Below, piece after piece: positions 1 to 6,602 of a stretch of 9,838 bases of DNA (positions within the stretch are counted from its first letter, which is position 1; each line of letters starts with the position of its first letter). The notes below the pieces were generated by a model. The model ran no database searches. It was not told the DNA's origin and worked only from the letters and a program-made list of their open reading frames with translations. Location: assembly GCA_041158045.1 (NCBI GenBank), contig JBEBCD010000032.1, forward strand, positions 1 to 9,838, read 5' to 3'. The position numbers and the translations under genes were made by a program. The DNA comes from CAXRBC01 sp041158045 (GTDB lineage Bacteria > Actinomycetota > Acidimicrobiia > Acidimicrobiales > Ilumatobacteraceae).

Positions 1-1111
1 CGGCCTCCGACACGAGGCCCGCCGCGACGCTCGACACCGCGAGCGACAGCGTGATGAGGGCGAAGTCGCCCGCCAGCACGCGCCCCCGCATCTCGTCGGG
101 CGCGCGCAGCTGCAGGCCGTAGGTGGACAGGGTCCACTGGGCGCCGCCGCCGAGGTGCGCGACCATCACGCAGGCGCACGCGACGAGCAGCGTCGGCGCG
201 GCGGCGGCGCCGAGGTAGCCGGCGGCGAAGCCGAGGCCCGCGAGGCCGCAGATGAGCACGATGCGGCGCAGGTCGCCCTTGGCGAGCCGCGTCGCGAGGA
301 TCGGCCCGAGCCCCGAGCCGATGCCGCGCGCGCCGAGGATGAAGCCGCGGCCGGCGTCGCCGCTCGAGAACGAGTCCGCCGCGAAGACGGCGAGCTGGCT
401 CACCACGCCGGCGCCGATCGCGAACGTCATCTTGGACGACATCAGCGCGAGGATCGTGCGGTCGGTGCGCGCGAGGTGGAGGGCCTCGTGCATGTCGGCC
501 ATGGGTCGCATGCGGGGGCGGGCGCCCGTGCGCTCGCGCTGCATCGGCGTGCGGACCATCGCGATGAGGCCCGCCGCGACGAGGAAGGTGACGACGTCGG
601 CGAGGAACGCCGCGTCGCGGCCGAATGCCTCCGCGAAGAGGCCGCCCGCGCCGGCCCCGACGGCGAGCATGACGCCCCACGAGGAACCGAAGAGTGCATT
701 GGCCCGGCGGAGCTCGTCGGGGTCGCGGGCGACGTTGGGCAACGCCGCCTCCACGGCGGGCCGGACGCCCGCGGCGAGCGCCGCGATGACGGCCTGCGCG
801 ACGAACGCGATCCAGATGCGCGACTCACCGGCAAGGAGCAGGCACGCGGCCGCGACGGCCTGCGCGAGCGAGATCCAGACGAGGAGCCGGCGACGGTCGT
901 AGCGGTCGGCCGCGGGTCCGCCGATCGGCGACGCGAGGAACGACGGGAGGGAGAACGCGACGAGGAGGAGCGAGACGAGGAGCTTGGACTCCGTCACGTC
1001 CTGCACGAGGCCGGCGAGGGCGACGAAGGTGAACCAGTCGCCGAGGAACGAGAGGTTCTGCGCCACGAAGAGCAGGCGCAGGTCGCGGTTGTCCCGCAGG
1101 ACGCGCAGCAT
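1..1111 (-). CDS. MFS permease, EntS/MFS_3-like, 3' end cut by window edge
   Basis: Integral membrane transporter of the major facilitator superfamily, probably a proton-driven exporter of a small molecule; the substrate cannot be told. ATG at 1111 is preceded by GAGG (1123-1120) at 8-nt spacing, which overlaps the stop of the upstream gene. 370 codons are visible and no stop is reached; relatives usually have about 400-420 residues, so only the last helices are missing. The N-terminus (MLRVLRDNRDLRLLF, then NLSFLGDWF) is typical of the MFS_3 group. Motif A between helices 2 and 3 is seen as GGPAADRYDRRR (residues 64-75). Long runs of Ala, Val, Leu and Gly follow as further helices, with a basic central loop (around RERTGARPRMRP) between the two six-helix halves. 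It lies 10 bp after the nitronate monooxygenase gene and is very likely co-transcribed with it. The family call is firm; a role exporting a product of the two upstream flavoenzymes is only an inference. Confidence 0.85.
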   Translation of the reverse strand, partial: MLRVLRDNRDLRLLFVAQNLSFLGDWFTFVALAGLVQDVTESKLLVSLLLVAFSLPSFLASPIGGPAADRYDRRRLLVWISLAQAVAAACLLLAGESRIWIAFVAQAVIAALAAGVRPAVEAALPNVARDPDELRRANALFGSSWGVMLAVGAGAGGLFAEAFGRDAAFLADVVTFLVAAGLIAMVRTPMQRERTGARPRMRPMADMHEALHLARTDRTILALMSSKMTFAIGAGVVSQLAVFAADSFSSGDAGRGFILGARGIGSGLGPILATRLAKGDLRRIVLICGLAGLGFAAGYLGAAAAPTLLVACACVMVAHLGGGAQWTLSTYGLQLRAPDEMRGRVLAGDFALITLSLAVSSVAAGLVSEA

Positions 1112-1119
1112 CGTCGCGA

Positions 1120-1123
1120 CCTC
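1120..1123 (-). promoter_or_regulatory. Ribosome binding site for the MFS gene, overlapping the upstream stop codon
   Basis: GAGG sits 8 nt before ATG 1111 and shares bases with the TGA stop (1124-1122) of the preceding gene. This fixes the MFS start and suggests reinitiation or coupling within the operon. Confidence 0.55.
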
Positions 1124-2090
1124 AGCGCCGCACCGGCGCGCCGAGGGCCGCGAGCGCGTCCTCGGCCTCGCGGACGAAGCGCGCGACGAGCTCGCCCGCC
1201 GGTACGAGCTCGTCGATGGCGCCGACGCCCTGGCCCGCGGGGTAGAACTCGCGCGCGGGGTCTGCGGGCGTGCCGTCGGGCCAGCCGAGGTGGTTGACCC
1301 CCGCCGCCGTCGAGACGAGGACCTGCTCGGGGAACGGACGGATCTCGCCGGGGTGGCGCTCGTGGTGCGTCGTCCAGTCGTTGCGGATCGTGCGGCACGT
1401 CTTGCCCGTGTAGGCGCGCGTGACGACGGTGCCGTCCTCGGCGGACGCGAGCAGTGCGTCCTTGTAGCCGTCGACCGCGCGTGCCTCGGGCGTCGCGATG
1501 AAGCGCGTGCCGACCCACACGCCGGCCGCGCCCAGCGCGAGCGCGGCCGCGAGCCCGCGGCCGTCGACGATCCCACCCGCGGCGACGACCGGCACGCGGT
1601 CGCCGACCGCGTCGACGACCTGGGGGACGAGGGCCATCGTGGCGACGGTGCCGGTGTGGCCGCCGGCCTCCGTGCCCTGCGCGACGACGAAGTCGCACCC
1701 GCTCGCCACCGCGGCGACGGCGTGGCGGACCTTGCCGCACATCGAGCCGACGAGGACGCCGTGGCGGTGGAGGTGGTCGATCACCTCGCGGGGCACGCCG
1801 AGGCCCGCGACGAAGATCCGCGCGCCGCCGGCGACGACGTCGCGGACGCCGGCCTCCATGTGTTCCGGGAGCGCGGTGAGCAGGTCGACGCCGAAGGGAC
1901 GCGCCGTGAGCCGGCGCAGGTCGGCGATCTCGCGGGCGAGCTCGCCCTCGCGCATCGTGGAGGCACCGAAGGTGCCGATGCCGCCCGCCTCGCTGACGGC
2001 GGCGACGAGCCGGTGGTACGACACGCCGCCCATGCCCGCGAGCATCACCGGGTGCTCGATCTCGAACAGGTCGGTGATCGCGGTGCGCAC
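1122..2090 (-). CDS. Nitronate monooxygenase family (2-nitropropane dioxygenase-like) FMN flavoprotein
   Basis: FMN-dependent TIM-barrel enzyme of 322 residues, a usual family length. Biochemically known members oxidise alkyl nitronates (such as propionate 3-nitronate) to a carbonyl compound and nitrite; many actinobacterial members have unknown substrates. Seen in order: HPVMLAGMGG near the N-terminus (residues 13-22), AQGTEAGGHTG (137-147) with the conserved His 145, AAGGIVDGRG (170-179) and GVWVGTRF (190-197), the last two being the FMN-phosphate region. YTGKTCRTIRN (227-237) and a C-terminal YPAGQGVG (283-290) are also typical of bacterial nitronate monooxygenases. The start is GTG 2090, giving MRTAITDLFEIEHP; the same frame is open much further upstream but only as antisense of the neighbouring gene. 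AGGGG lies about 14 nt upstream, so the SD is poor and translation may depend on the upstream gene ending 11 bp earlier. It is probably a cytosolic detoxification or redox enzyme; an acyl-CoA or quinone-related substrate is possible. Confidence 0.88.
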   Translation of the reverse strand: MRTAITDLFEIEHPVMLAGMGGVSYHRLVAAVSEAGGIGTFGASTMREGELAREIADLRRLTARPFGVDLLTALPEHMEAGVRDVVAGGARIFVAGLGVPREVIDHLHRHGVLVGSMCGKVRHAVAAVASGCDFVVAQGTEAGGHTGTVATMALVPQVVDAVGDRVPVVAAGGIVDGRGLAAALALGAAGVWVGTRFIATPEARAVDGYKDALLASAEDGTVVTRAYTGKTCRTIRNDWTTHHERHPGEIRPFPEQVLVSTAAGVNHLGWPDGTPADPAREFYPAGQGVGAIDELVPAGELVARFVREAEDALAALGAPVRR

Positions 2091-2101
2091 GGCGCGCCAC
2101 G

Positions 2102-3328
2102 CTACCCCTGGGCCCAGGCCCCCTGCCGTCGGAGGAACCCGCGGTGCCAGCGCCTCGGCGTGAACGCCGCGGCGCGCGGCTCGTCCTCGAACATCCAGCG
2201 CACGAAGTTGCGCCGCGTCCACGCCGTGAGGCCGGCGATGCGGAGGGCGCCGCGCGCCGCGCGCTCGCTGCGCAGGACGCGGCCCAGGAGCTCGGACATG
2301 CGGTGGTCGGCGAAGAACTCGCGGCGCATCGCCCGCTCGTAGGCCGTGCGCACGGCGTGGGCGTCGTCGCGCGCGCCGCGCCGCACGATCGCGCCACCCG
2401 CGAGCATGCCCGAGAGGAGGGCCTGACCGATGCCCTCGCCCGTGAGCGTGTCGGCCGTGCGAGCGGCGTCGCCGACGAAGAGGATGCGCCCCTCCGCGAG
2501 CGCGGACGAGGTGACGCGGGCGGGGATGGGCCACGCGGTGTGGCGGTCCTCCAGCTCGGCACCCGGGCCGAGCGCCTCGCGCACGTGCGGTCGGGCGAGC
2601 AGTTCGGACCAGAGGCGCGGCATCTCCTGGACGCCGTGGCGGCCGCCGCGCAGGATGCCGAAGCCGACGTTGGCCCTCCCGTCGGGGAGCGGGAACGACC
2701 AGGCGTAGCCCGGCAACAGGTCGCGCTCGAACCAGACGATGAGGCGGTCGCGCGCGGGGCCGGTGACGCCCCGCACGTACTGGCGGAACGCGTGCCACTC
2801 GCCGAGGTAGCCCTGGTCGGCGACGCCCGCGGCCTTGCGCACCGGCGACCACATGCCGTCGGCGGCGACGAGCCAGTGCGCCGCGACGCGCTCGCCCGCG
2901 TCGGTCTCGATCTCGACGTGCCGGTCGTTGCGCACGAGGCGGGCGAAGCCGGTCCGCTCGCGCACGCGCACCCCACGGGCCCGCGCGTGCGCCACCAGCG
3001 CGGCGTCCAGGTCGGCGCGCGGCGCGACGGCGGCGTACTGCCCCCGCCCCGAGGGCAGGTCGAGGCGCACCTCGCGCCCGGACGGCGACCGCAGCCGCAC
3101 GTCGTGGGTGACGCGCCAGCGCGGCACCGACGCGGGGTCGAGGCCGAGCTCGTCGAGGAGCCGAAGCGCACCGGTGGTGAGGCCATCGCCGCAGCACTTG
3201 TCGCGGGGGAAGGCGGCCTTGTCGAGCAGCACCACGTCGCGACCCGACGCGACGAGCGTGAGCGCGGCGGCGACGCCCGCCGGTCCCGCGCCGACGACCA
3301 CGACGTCGGCGTCGAGGGCGGCCGTCAC
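2102..3328 (-). CDS. Geranylgeranyl reductase family FAD-dependent oxidoreductase (MenJ-like)
   Basis: Flavoprotein of 408 residues if started at GTG 3328. It shows the ADP-binding fold of FAD enzymes, VVVVGAGPAG (residues 9-18), then the family hallmark FPRDKCCGDGL (40-50), a second nucleotide-contact segment AADGMWSPVRK (155-165), and FVGDAAR (284-290) followed by LTGEGIGQAL (295-304). This layout matches the geranylgeranyl reductase family, whose members saturate isoprenoid double bonds in archaeal lipids, chlorophyll side chains or, for mycobacterial MenJ, menaquinone. Reduction of a quinone or polyprenyl lipid is therefore the best guess for this actinobacterial copy, but the substrate is inferred. 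An in-frame GTG at 3355 would add nine residues (MRGNLAFPL), lacks an SD and would leave almost no room for a promoter. GTG 3328 lies about 9 nt after a TAGCCT -10 candidate, which fits a leaderless start. It is the first gene of a tight operon with the nitronate monooxygenase and MFS genes. Confidence 0.87.
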   Translation of the reverse strand: MTAALDADVVVVGAGPAGVAAALTLVASGRDVVLLDKAAFPRDKCCGDGLTTGALRLLDELGLDPASVPRWRVTHDVRLRSPSGREVRLDLPSGRGQYAAVAPRADLDAALVAHARARGVRVRERTGFARLVRNDRHVEIETDAGERVAAHWLVAADGMWSPVRKAAGVADQGYLGEWHAFRQYVRGVTGPARDRLIVWFERDLLPGYAWSFPLPDGRANVGFGILRGGRHGVQEMPRLWSELLARPHVREALGPGAELEDRHTAWPIPARVTSSALAEGRILFVGDAARTADTLTGEGIGQALLSGMLAGGAIVRRGARDDAHAVRTAYERAMRREFFADHRMSELLGRVLRSERAARGALRIAGLTAWTRRNFVRWMFEDEPRAAAFTPRRWHRGFLRRQGAWAQG

Positions 3329-3372
3329 GAGCGGGAAGGCTAGATTGCCCCGCACACGGAAGGGAGACGGTG
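3329..3372. promoter_or_regulatory. Shared divergent promoter region between the reductase operon and the SDR gene
   Basis: Only 44 bp separate the two divergent starts. On the minus strand TAGCCT (3342-3337) fits the actinobacterial TAnnnT -10 pattern and would start transcription about 2 nt before GTG 3328, i.e. leaderless. On the plus strand TAGATT (3341-3346) also fits and would give a leader of about 20 nt containing the SD. The two -10 candidates overlap at CTAG, so use by both polymerases at once is unlikely. No good -35 element is seen on either strand. An imperfect inverted repeat with arms GCGG..GGC (3331-3340) and GCCCCGC (3347-3353) frames the loop TAGATT and could be an operator. 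Confidence 0.45.
3358..3366 (+). promoter_or_regulatory. Ribosome binding site of the SDR gene
   Basis: GGAAGGGAG ends 6 nt before ATG 3373. A GTG at 3370 is in frame directly before the ATG, but the SD would then be only 3 nt away, so ATG 3373 is the better start. Confidence 0.7.
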
Positions 3373-4302
3373 ATGGCGAAGTTGTGCGAGGGACGCGTGG
3401 TGATCGTCACGGGATCGGGGCGCGGCATCGGACGCGAGCACGCGCTGAGCCTCGCGCGTCACGGTGCGCACGTCGTGGTCAACGACCTCGGTGCGGGCGT
3501 CGACGGCTCGGGCGGCGACGCGAGCCCGGCGCAGCAGGTGGTCGCGGAGATCGAGGCCGCGGGCGGCCGCGCGATCGCCAACGGCGACGACATCTCGACC
3601 TTCGCCGGCGCGGATCGCCTCGTGCGCGCGGCCGTCGAGACGTTCGGCGACCTCCACGCGGTCGTCAACAACGCGGGCATCCTGCGCGACCGCATGATGG
3701 CCAACATGACGGAGGCGGAGTGGGACGCGGTCATCACCGTGCACCTCAAGGGGACCTTCGCCCCCGCGCACTTCGCCGCCGCGTACTGGCGCGACCGCTC
3801 AAAGGCGGGCCAGCCCGTCGACGGCCGCATCATCAACACGACCTCGGTGTCGGGCATCTACGGCAACATCGGCCAGTCCAACTACGGCGCGGCCAAGGCC
3901 GGCATCGCGGCGTTCACCGTGATCACCGCGCTCGAGCTCGCGCGCTACGGCGTGACGGTCAACGCCGTCGCCCCCGTGGCGCTCACCCGGATGACGGAGA
4001 ACCTGCAGCCCACGCCGCCGACCGACGAGGAGCGGGAGATCCAGTCACCGCGGTGGATCGCGCCGATCGTGACGTGGCTCGCCTCGGCGGAGTCCAAGGG
4101 CGTGACCGGCCGCGTGTTCGAGGCGAGCGGGCGCACGCTCGCGATCGCCGAGGGCTGGGTGCGCGGCCCGTCGCACGACCCCGTGGCGGACCCGACCGCG
4201 CTCGGGCCGGTGGTCGAGCAGCTGCTCGCCGGCGCGCGGAAGAACTCGGGGATGGACGGGCGGCCCGGGAGCTGGCCGCAGCCGCAGGCGGGCGCCGACT
4301 AG
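3373..4302 (+). CDS. Short-chain dehydrogenase/reductase, 3-hydroxyacyl-CoA/steroid-catabolism type
   Basis: NAD(P)-dependent oxidoreductase of the classical SDR fold, 309 residues, cytosolic. Seen: the cofactor motif TGSGRGIG (13-20), an acidic residue after beta-2 in VVNDLG (Asp 38) that suggests preference for NAD, NNAG (99-102), catalytic Ser 158 in NTTSVSG, and YGAAK with Tyr 171 and Lys 175. The segment VVVNDLGAGVDGSG, the VHLKGTF motif and the long C-terminal tail (RVFEASGR, then AEGWVRGP) resemble the dehydrogenase unit of peroxisomal multifunctional enzyme 2 and, from memory, SDRs of mycobacterial sterol-degradation clusters (Rv3548c-like). Oxidation of a hydroxyacyl-CoA or hydroxysteroid-CoA is therefore likely, but it is an inference and no beta-oxidation genes are adjacent. 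It stands alone on the plus strand, divergent from the reductase operon, and its TAG stop interlocks with that of nucS. A 3-oxoacyl-ACP reductase (FabG-like) role is the alternative; the longer tail argues against it. Confidence 0.88.
   Translation: MAKLCEGRVVIVTGSGRGIGREHALSLARHGAHVVVNDLGAGVDGSGGDASPAQQVVAEIEAAGGRAIANGDDISTFAGADRLVRAAVETFGDLHAVVNNAGILRDRMMANMTEAEWDAVITVHLKGTFAPAHFAAAYWRDRSKAGQPVDGRIINTTSVSGIYGNIGQSNYGAAKAGIAAFTVITALELARYGVTVNAVAPVALTRMTENLQPTPPTDEEREIQSPRWIAPIVTWLASAESKGVTGRVFEASGRTLAIAEGWVRGPSHDPVADPTALGPVVEQLLAGARKNSGMDGRPGSWPQPQAGAD
4299..4302. other. Interlocked convergent stop codons (CTAG)
   Basis: The TAG ending the SDR gene (4300-4302, plus) and the TAG ending nucS (4301-4299, minus) share the tetranucleotide CTAG, so the two genes overlap tail to tail by 4 bp. 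There is no intergenic space and no hairpin with a T-run around it. Each transcript must therefore end inside the opposite gene, or be stopped by Rho or by collision. Confidence 0.9.
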
Positions 4303-4958
4303 AAGAGCGTGAGGTCGTCGGGGCGCAGGCCCCGCAGCGCGTCGTAGTCCACCTCGCGCCAGGCGAAGCCGCGCGACTCGGCGAGCACGCGCGCCTGGGG
4401 CTTGATCGACTGGGCGACGAAGATGCCGCGCACGTCCCCGAGCGACGTGTCGGCGCGCAGGCACTCGACGTAACGGGCGAGCTGCTCCACGCCGTCGATC
4501 TCGCCGCGACGCTTGACCTCGACGGCGACGGTGCGCCCGCCGGCGTCGCGGCAGAGCAGGTCGACCGGCCCGACCGCGGTCGGCCACTCGCGGCGCACGA
4601 GGACGAGGCCCTCCTCGATCTCTCCGGGGAGCGCGGCGAGGAGCACCTGGAGGTGGGCCTCCACGCCGTCCTTCACGAGGCCCGGGTCCTCGCCGAGGTC
4701 GTGGGTCGCATCGCTGAGGCGCTCGAGGATGGTGATCGTGAGCGTCTCGCCCCTCGGGTTGGTCACCACGATGCGGTCGTCGTGCTCCGCGATCGCGTTG
4801 GGCGCGTTCATCCAGTTGAGCGGCTTGTAGGCGCCGCCGTCGGCGTGGATGGCGACGCAGCCGTCGCCCTTGATCATGACGAGGCGCACCGCCTCGGGGA
4901 GCGAGGCGTCGAGTCGACCGGAGTAGGTGACGGTGCAGCGGGCGACGAGCAGGCGCAC
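4299..4958 (-). CDS. nucS: Mismatch-specific endonuclease NucS (EndoMS)
   Basis: Endonuclease that cuts both strands at mismatched bases and carries the non-canonical mismatch repair of actinobacteria and some archaea, which lack MutS/MutL. The product is 219 residues from GTG 4958 (MRLLVARCTVTYSGRL), close to the roughly 223 residues of the mycobacterial protein. N-terminal DNA-binding/dimerisation part: AYKPLNWMN (43-51). C-terminal RecB-like nuclease: PGLVKDGVEAHLQ (92-104), then GPVDLLCRD (130-138) with Asp 133, and VAVEVKRRGEIDGVEQL (144-160) with Glu 147 and Lys 149, the D-ExK catalytic set. All key residues are present. The C-terminal end LTLF matches the short tail with which NucS contacts the DNA sliding clamp, so the 3' end is intact. 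It is the last gene of a minus-strand operon, 32 bp after the ABC1 kinase. No clear SD or -10 is seen in front of it, so it probably depends on upstream promoters. Confidence 0.95.
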   Translation of the reverse strand: MRLLVARCTVTYSGRLDASLPEAVRLVMIKGDGCVAIHADGGAYKPLNWMNAPNAIAEHDDRIVVTNPRGETLTITILERLSDATHDLGEDPGLVKDGVEAHLQVLLAALPGEIEEGLVLVRREWPTAVGPVDLLCRDAGGRTVAVEVKRRGEIDGVEQLARYVECLRADTSLGDVRGIFVAQSIKPQARVLAESRGFAWREVDYDALRGLRPDDLTLF

Positions 4959-4990
4959 CGCGTCAGTCTGTCGCGGCGGGGCGGCGGCCG

Positions 4991-6541
4991 TCAGGCCCGC
5001 ACGCGCGTGCGCATGCGCCGCTGGATCAGCTCCCGGCGCTCGCGCAGCTCGCGGTAGGTGAGGCGGTCCACGTCGGCCTCGACGCCGAAGCCGGCCTTGA
5101 CGCTGTCGAGGTTGATCTCCACCGCGGTGTGGTCGATGCCGAGCTCGCGGCCGAGGCGCTCCCCGTGGCGCTGGGCGAAGAGCATGGAGATGTGGGCGAT
5201 CTCGCCCAGCAGGTCGAGGTCGGGCGCGAGCGTCGCGATCGCGCCGTCGAGGAACACGAGGTTCTTCACGTAGAGCATGAGCTCCTTGGGCATGCGCGCG
5301 CCGTAGCCGAGGAGGGCCTTGGTGACGCGCTGCACCTCCTTGACCAGCTCCTCCGCGGAGAGCGTGGTCGGGTCGATCGCCGGCTGGCCGAGTCCGAGGT
5401 CGGCGATGACGGCGTCGAGGTCGGTGTCCATCGGGAGCGCGCCGAGGTCGCGCAGTGCGGCGACCTGGCCGCGCACGTCGTTGGTCGTCGCCGAGAGCAT
5501 GAGCCGCAGGAAGGCGAGGCGGCGCGCGCCGGTGAGGCGACCGACGATGCCGAAGTCGAGCAGCGCCGTGCGCCCGTCGCGCATGACGAAGAGGTTGCCG
5601 CCGTGGAGGTCGCCGTGGAAGACGCCGTGCACGAGGGCGCCCTCCATGAAGGCGACCATGCCGGTGCGCACGACGGCGACGGTGTCGATGCCCGCCTCGC
5701 GCATGCCGGCCGCGTCGTCGAACTTGAAGCCCTCGAGCCGCTCCATGACGAGCACGCGGCGAGTGACGAGCTCGTGGTGGGGGCGGGGGACGACGTAGCC
5801 CTCCTGGCCGAGCTCGCGCAGGATGCCCGCGATCTCGACCATGTTGTCGGCCTCCATGCGGAAGTCGAGCTCCTCGACGATCGTCTCGGCGAAGAGCTCG
5901 ACGAGCGCCGGAGGGTTGGCGAGCGCCGAGACCCTGATGCGCCCGACGAGGTGCGGTGCGAGCCACGCCATGACGCGCAGGTCGCGGCGCACGAGCTCGC
6001 CCACGACCGGCCGCTGGACCTTGACCACCACCTCCTCGCCGCTGGCGAGGCGAGCGGCGTGGACCTGGGCGATCGAGGCGGCGGCGAGCGGCGACGGCGA
6101 GACGCGGTCGAAGGTCTCCTCGAGCGGGCCGCCGAGGTCCTCCTCGAGCACGCGCCGCACCGTCGCGAAGTCCTCGGCGGGCACCTGGTCGCGACAGCGC
6201 TTGAACTCGGTGACGAGCTCGGTGGGGAAGAGTCCCTCGCCGCTCGAGATGATCTGCGCGAGCTTGATGTAGGTCGGCCCGAGGTGCTCGATCGCGAGGC
6301 GCATGCGCAGCGACAGGTCGGCGATGGACGCCGAGCGGGTCGCGTACCGGCCGCGCCGGCGCCGCCACCACCAGGGCACGAGTGCGCGCACGAAGGTCCA
6401 CACCACGACGAGCAGGCGGCGCAGCGGCGGGATGCGCGACGGCCGCGTGAGGACGGGGACCTCGCGACGCGCGGCCCTGCGCAGCTCGGGAGCCGCGGTG
6501 CGCCAGTGCGCCGTGGAGGGGTCGACGTCGAGGAAGCTCAC
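4991..6541 (-). CDS. ABC1/UbiB/AarF-family atypical protein kinase
   Basis: Atypical kinase-like ATPase of the UbiB (ADCK/Coq8) family, 516 residues from GTG 6541. In proteobacteria and mitochondria the family supports quinone biosynthesis; in actinobacteria, which use menaquinone, its role is less clear. Seen: a hydrophobic and tryptophan-rich N-terminal stretch (about 41-59) that may anchor it to the membrane, the N-terminal extension motif GPTYIKLAQIISSGEG (88-103), the Ala-rich nucleotide loop AAASIAQVHAA (153-163), the ATP lysine 174 in VVKVQRP, EELDFRMEADN (223-233), catalytic HGDLHGGN (309-316, Asp 311) and the metal-binding LLDFG (327-331, Asp 329). The usual KxGQ signature reads K93-L-A-Q96 here, with Ala for Gly. 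The C-terminus is basic and helical (about 497-514). The SD before 6541 is weak (CGGGG). It sits between cysQ (61-bp gap) and nucS (32-bp gap), most likely in one operon. Confidence 0.92.
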   Translation of the reverse strand: MSFLDVDPSTAHWRTAAPELRRAARREVPVLTRPSRIPPLRRLLVVVWTFVRALVPWWWRRRRGRYATRSASIADLSLRMRLAIEHLGPTYIKLAQIISSGEGLFPTELVTEFKRCRDQVPAEDFATVRRVLEEDLGGPLEETFDRVSPSPLAAASIAQVHAARLASGEEVVVKVQRPVVGELVRRDLRVMAWLAPHLVGRIRVSALANPPALVELFAETIVEELDFRMEADNMVEIAGILRELGQEGYVVPRPHHELVTRRVLVMERLEGFKFDDAAGMREAGIDTVAVVRTGMVAFMEGALVHGVFHGDLHGGNLFVMRDGRTALLDFGIVGRLTGARRLAFLRLMLSATTNDVRGQVAALRDLGALPMDTDLDAVIADLGLGQPAIDPTTLSAEELVKEVQRVTKALLGYGARMPKELMLYVKNLVFLDGAIATLAPDLDLLGEIAHISMLFAQRHGERLGRELGIDHTAVEINLDSVKAGFGVEADVDRLTYRELRERRELIQRRMRTRVRA

Positions 6542-6602
6542 GGGAGCCCCGAGTCTGTCGGTCGCGGCCCGCGGTCGGCGAGCCGAGCGGCGTGTCGTCG
6601 GT
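6542..6602 (-). other. 61-bp spacer between cysQ and the ABC1 kinase gene
   Basis: This is the longest gap in the minus-strand operon. It contains GC-rich self-complementary sequence (around 6563-6573) but no T-run, so it does not look like an intrinsic terminator. It has no TAnnnT -10 in a sensible position and only a weak SD (CGGGG) before GTG 6541. It could be an mRNA processing or attenuation site, but nothing proves that. Confidence 0.35.

Noticed and set aside
155..1297. Plus-strand open frame opposite the MFS gene
   Set aside because: Low-complexity Arg/Glu/Ala/Asp product. The minus strand encodes hydrophobic helices and the MFS motif A.
1122..3428. Single 768-codon minus-strand frame covering two genes
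   Set aside because: Only its last 322 codons (from GTG 2090) make sense, as a nitronate monooxygenase. The rest is an out-of-frame shadow of the reductase, so it is not a fusion protein.
2835..5057. Very long plus-strand open frame (about 740 codons)
   Set aside because: It runs antisense across the reductase start, out of frame through the SDR and antisense over nucS. Its product is a low-complexity Arg/Ala/Gly/Pro string; long shadow frames are expected where G/C-ending codons remove stops from other frames.
6542..6602. GC-rich self-complementary spacer as an intrinsic terminator between cysQ and the ABC1 kinase
   Set aside because: The stem is short and no T-run follows, so it was listed only as a spacer.
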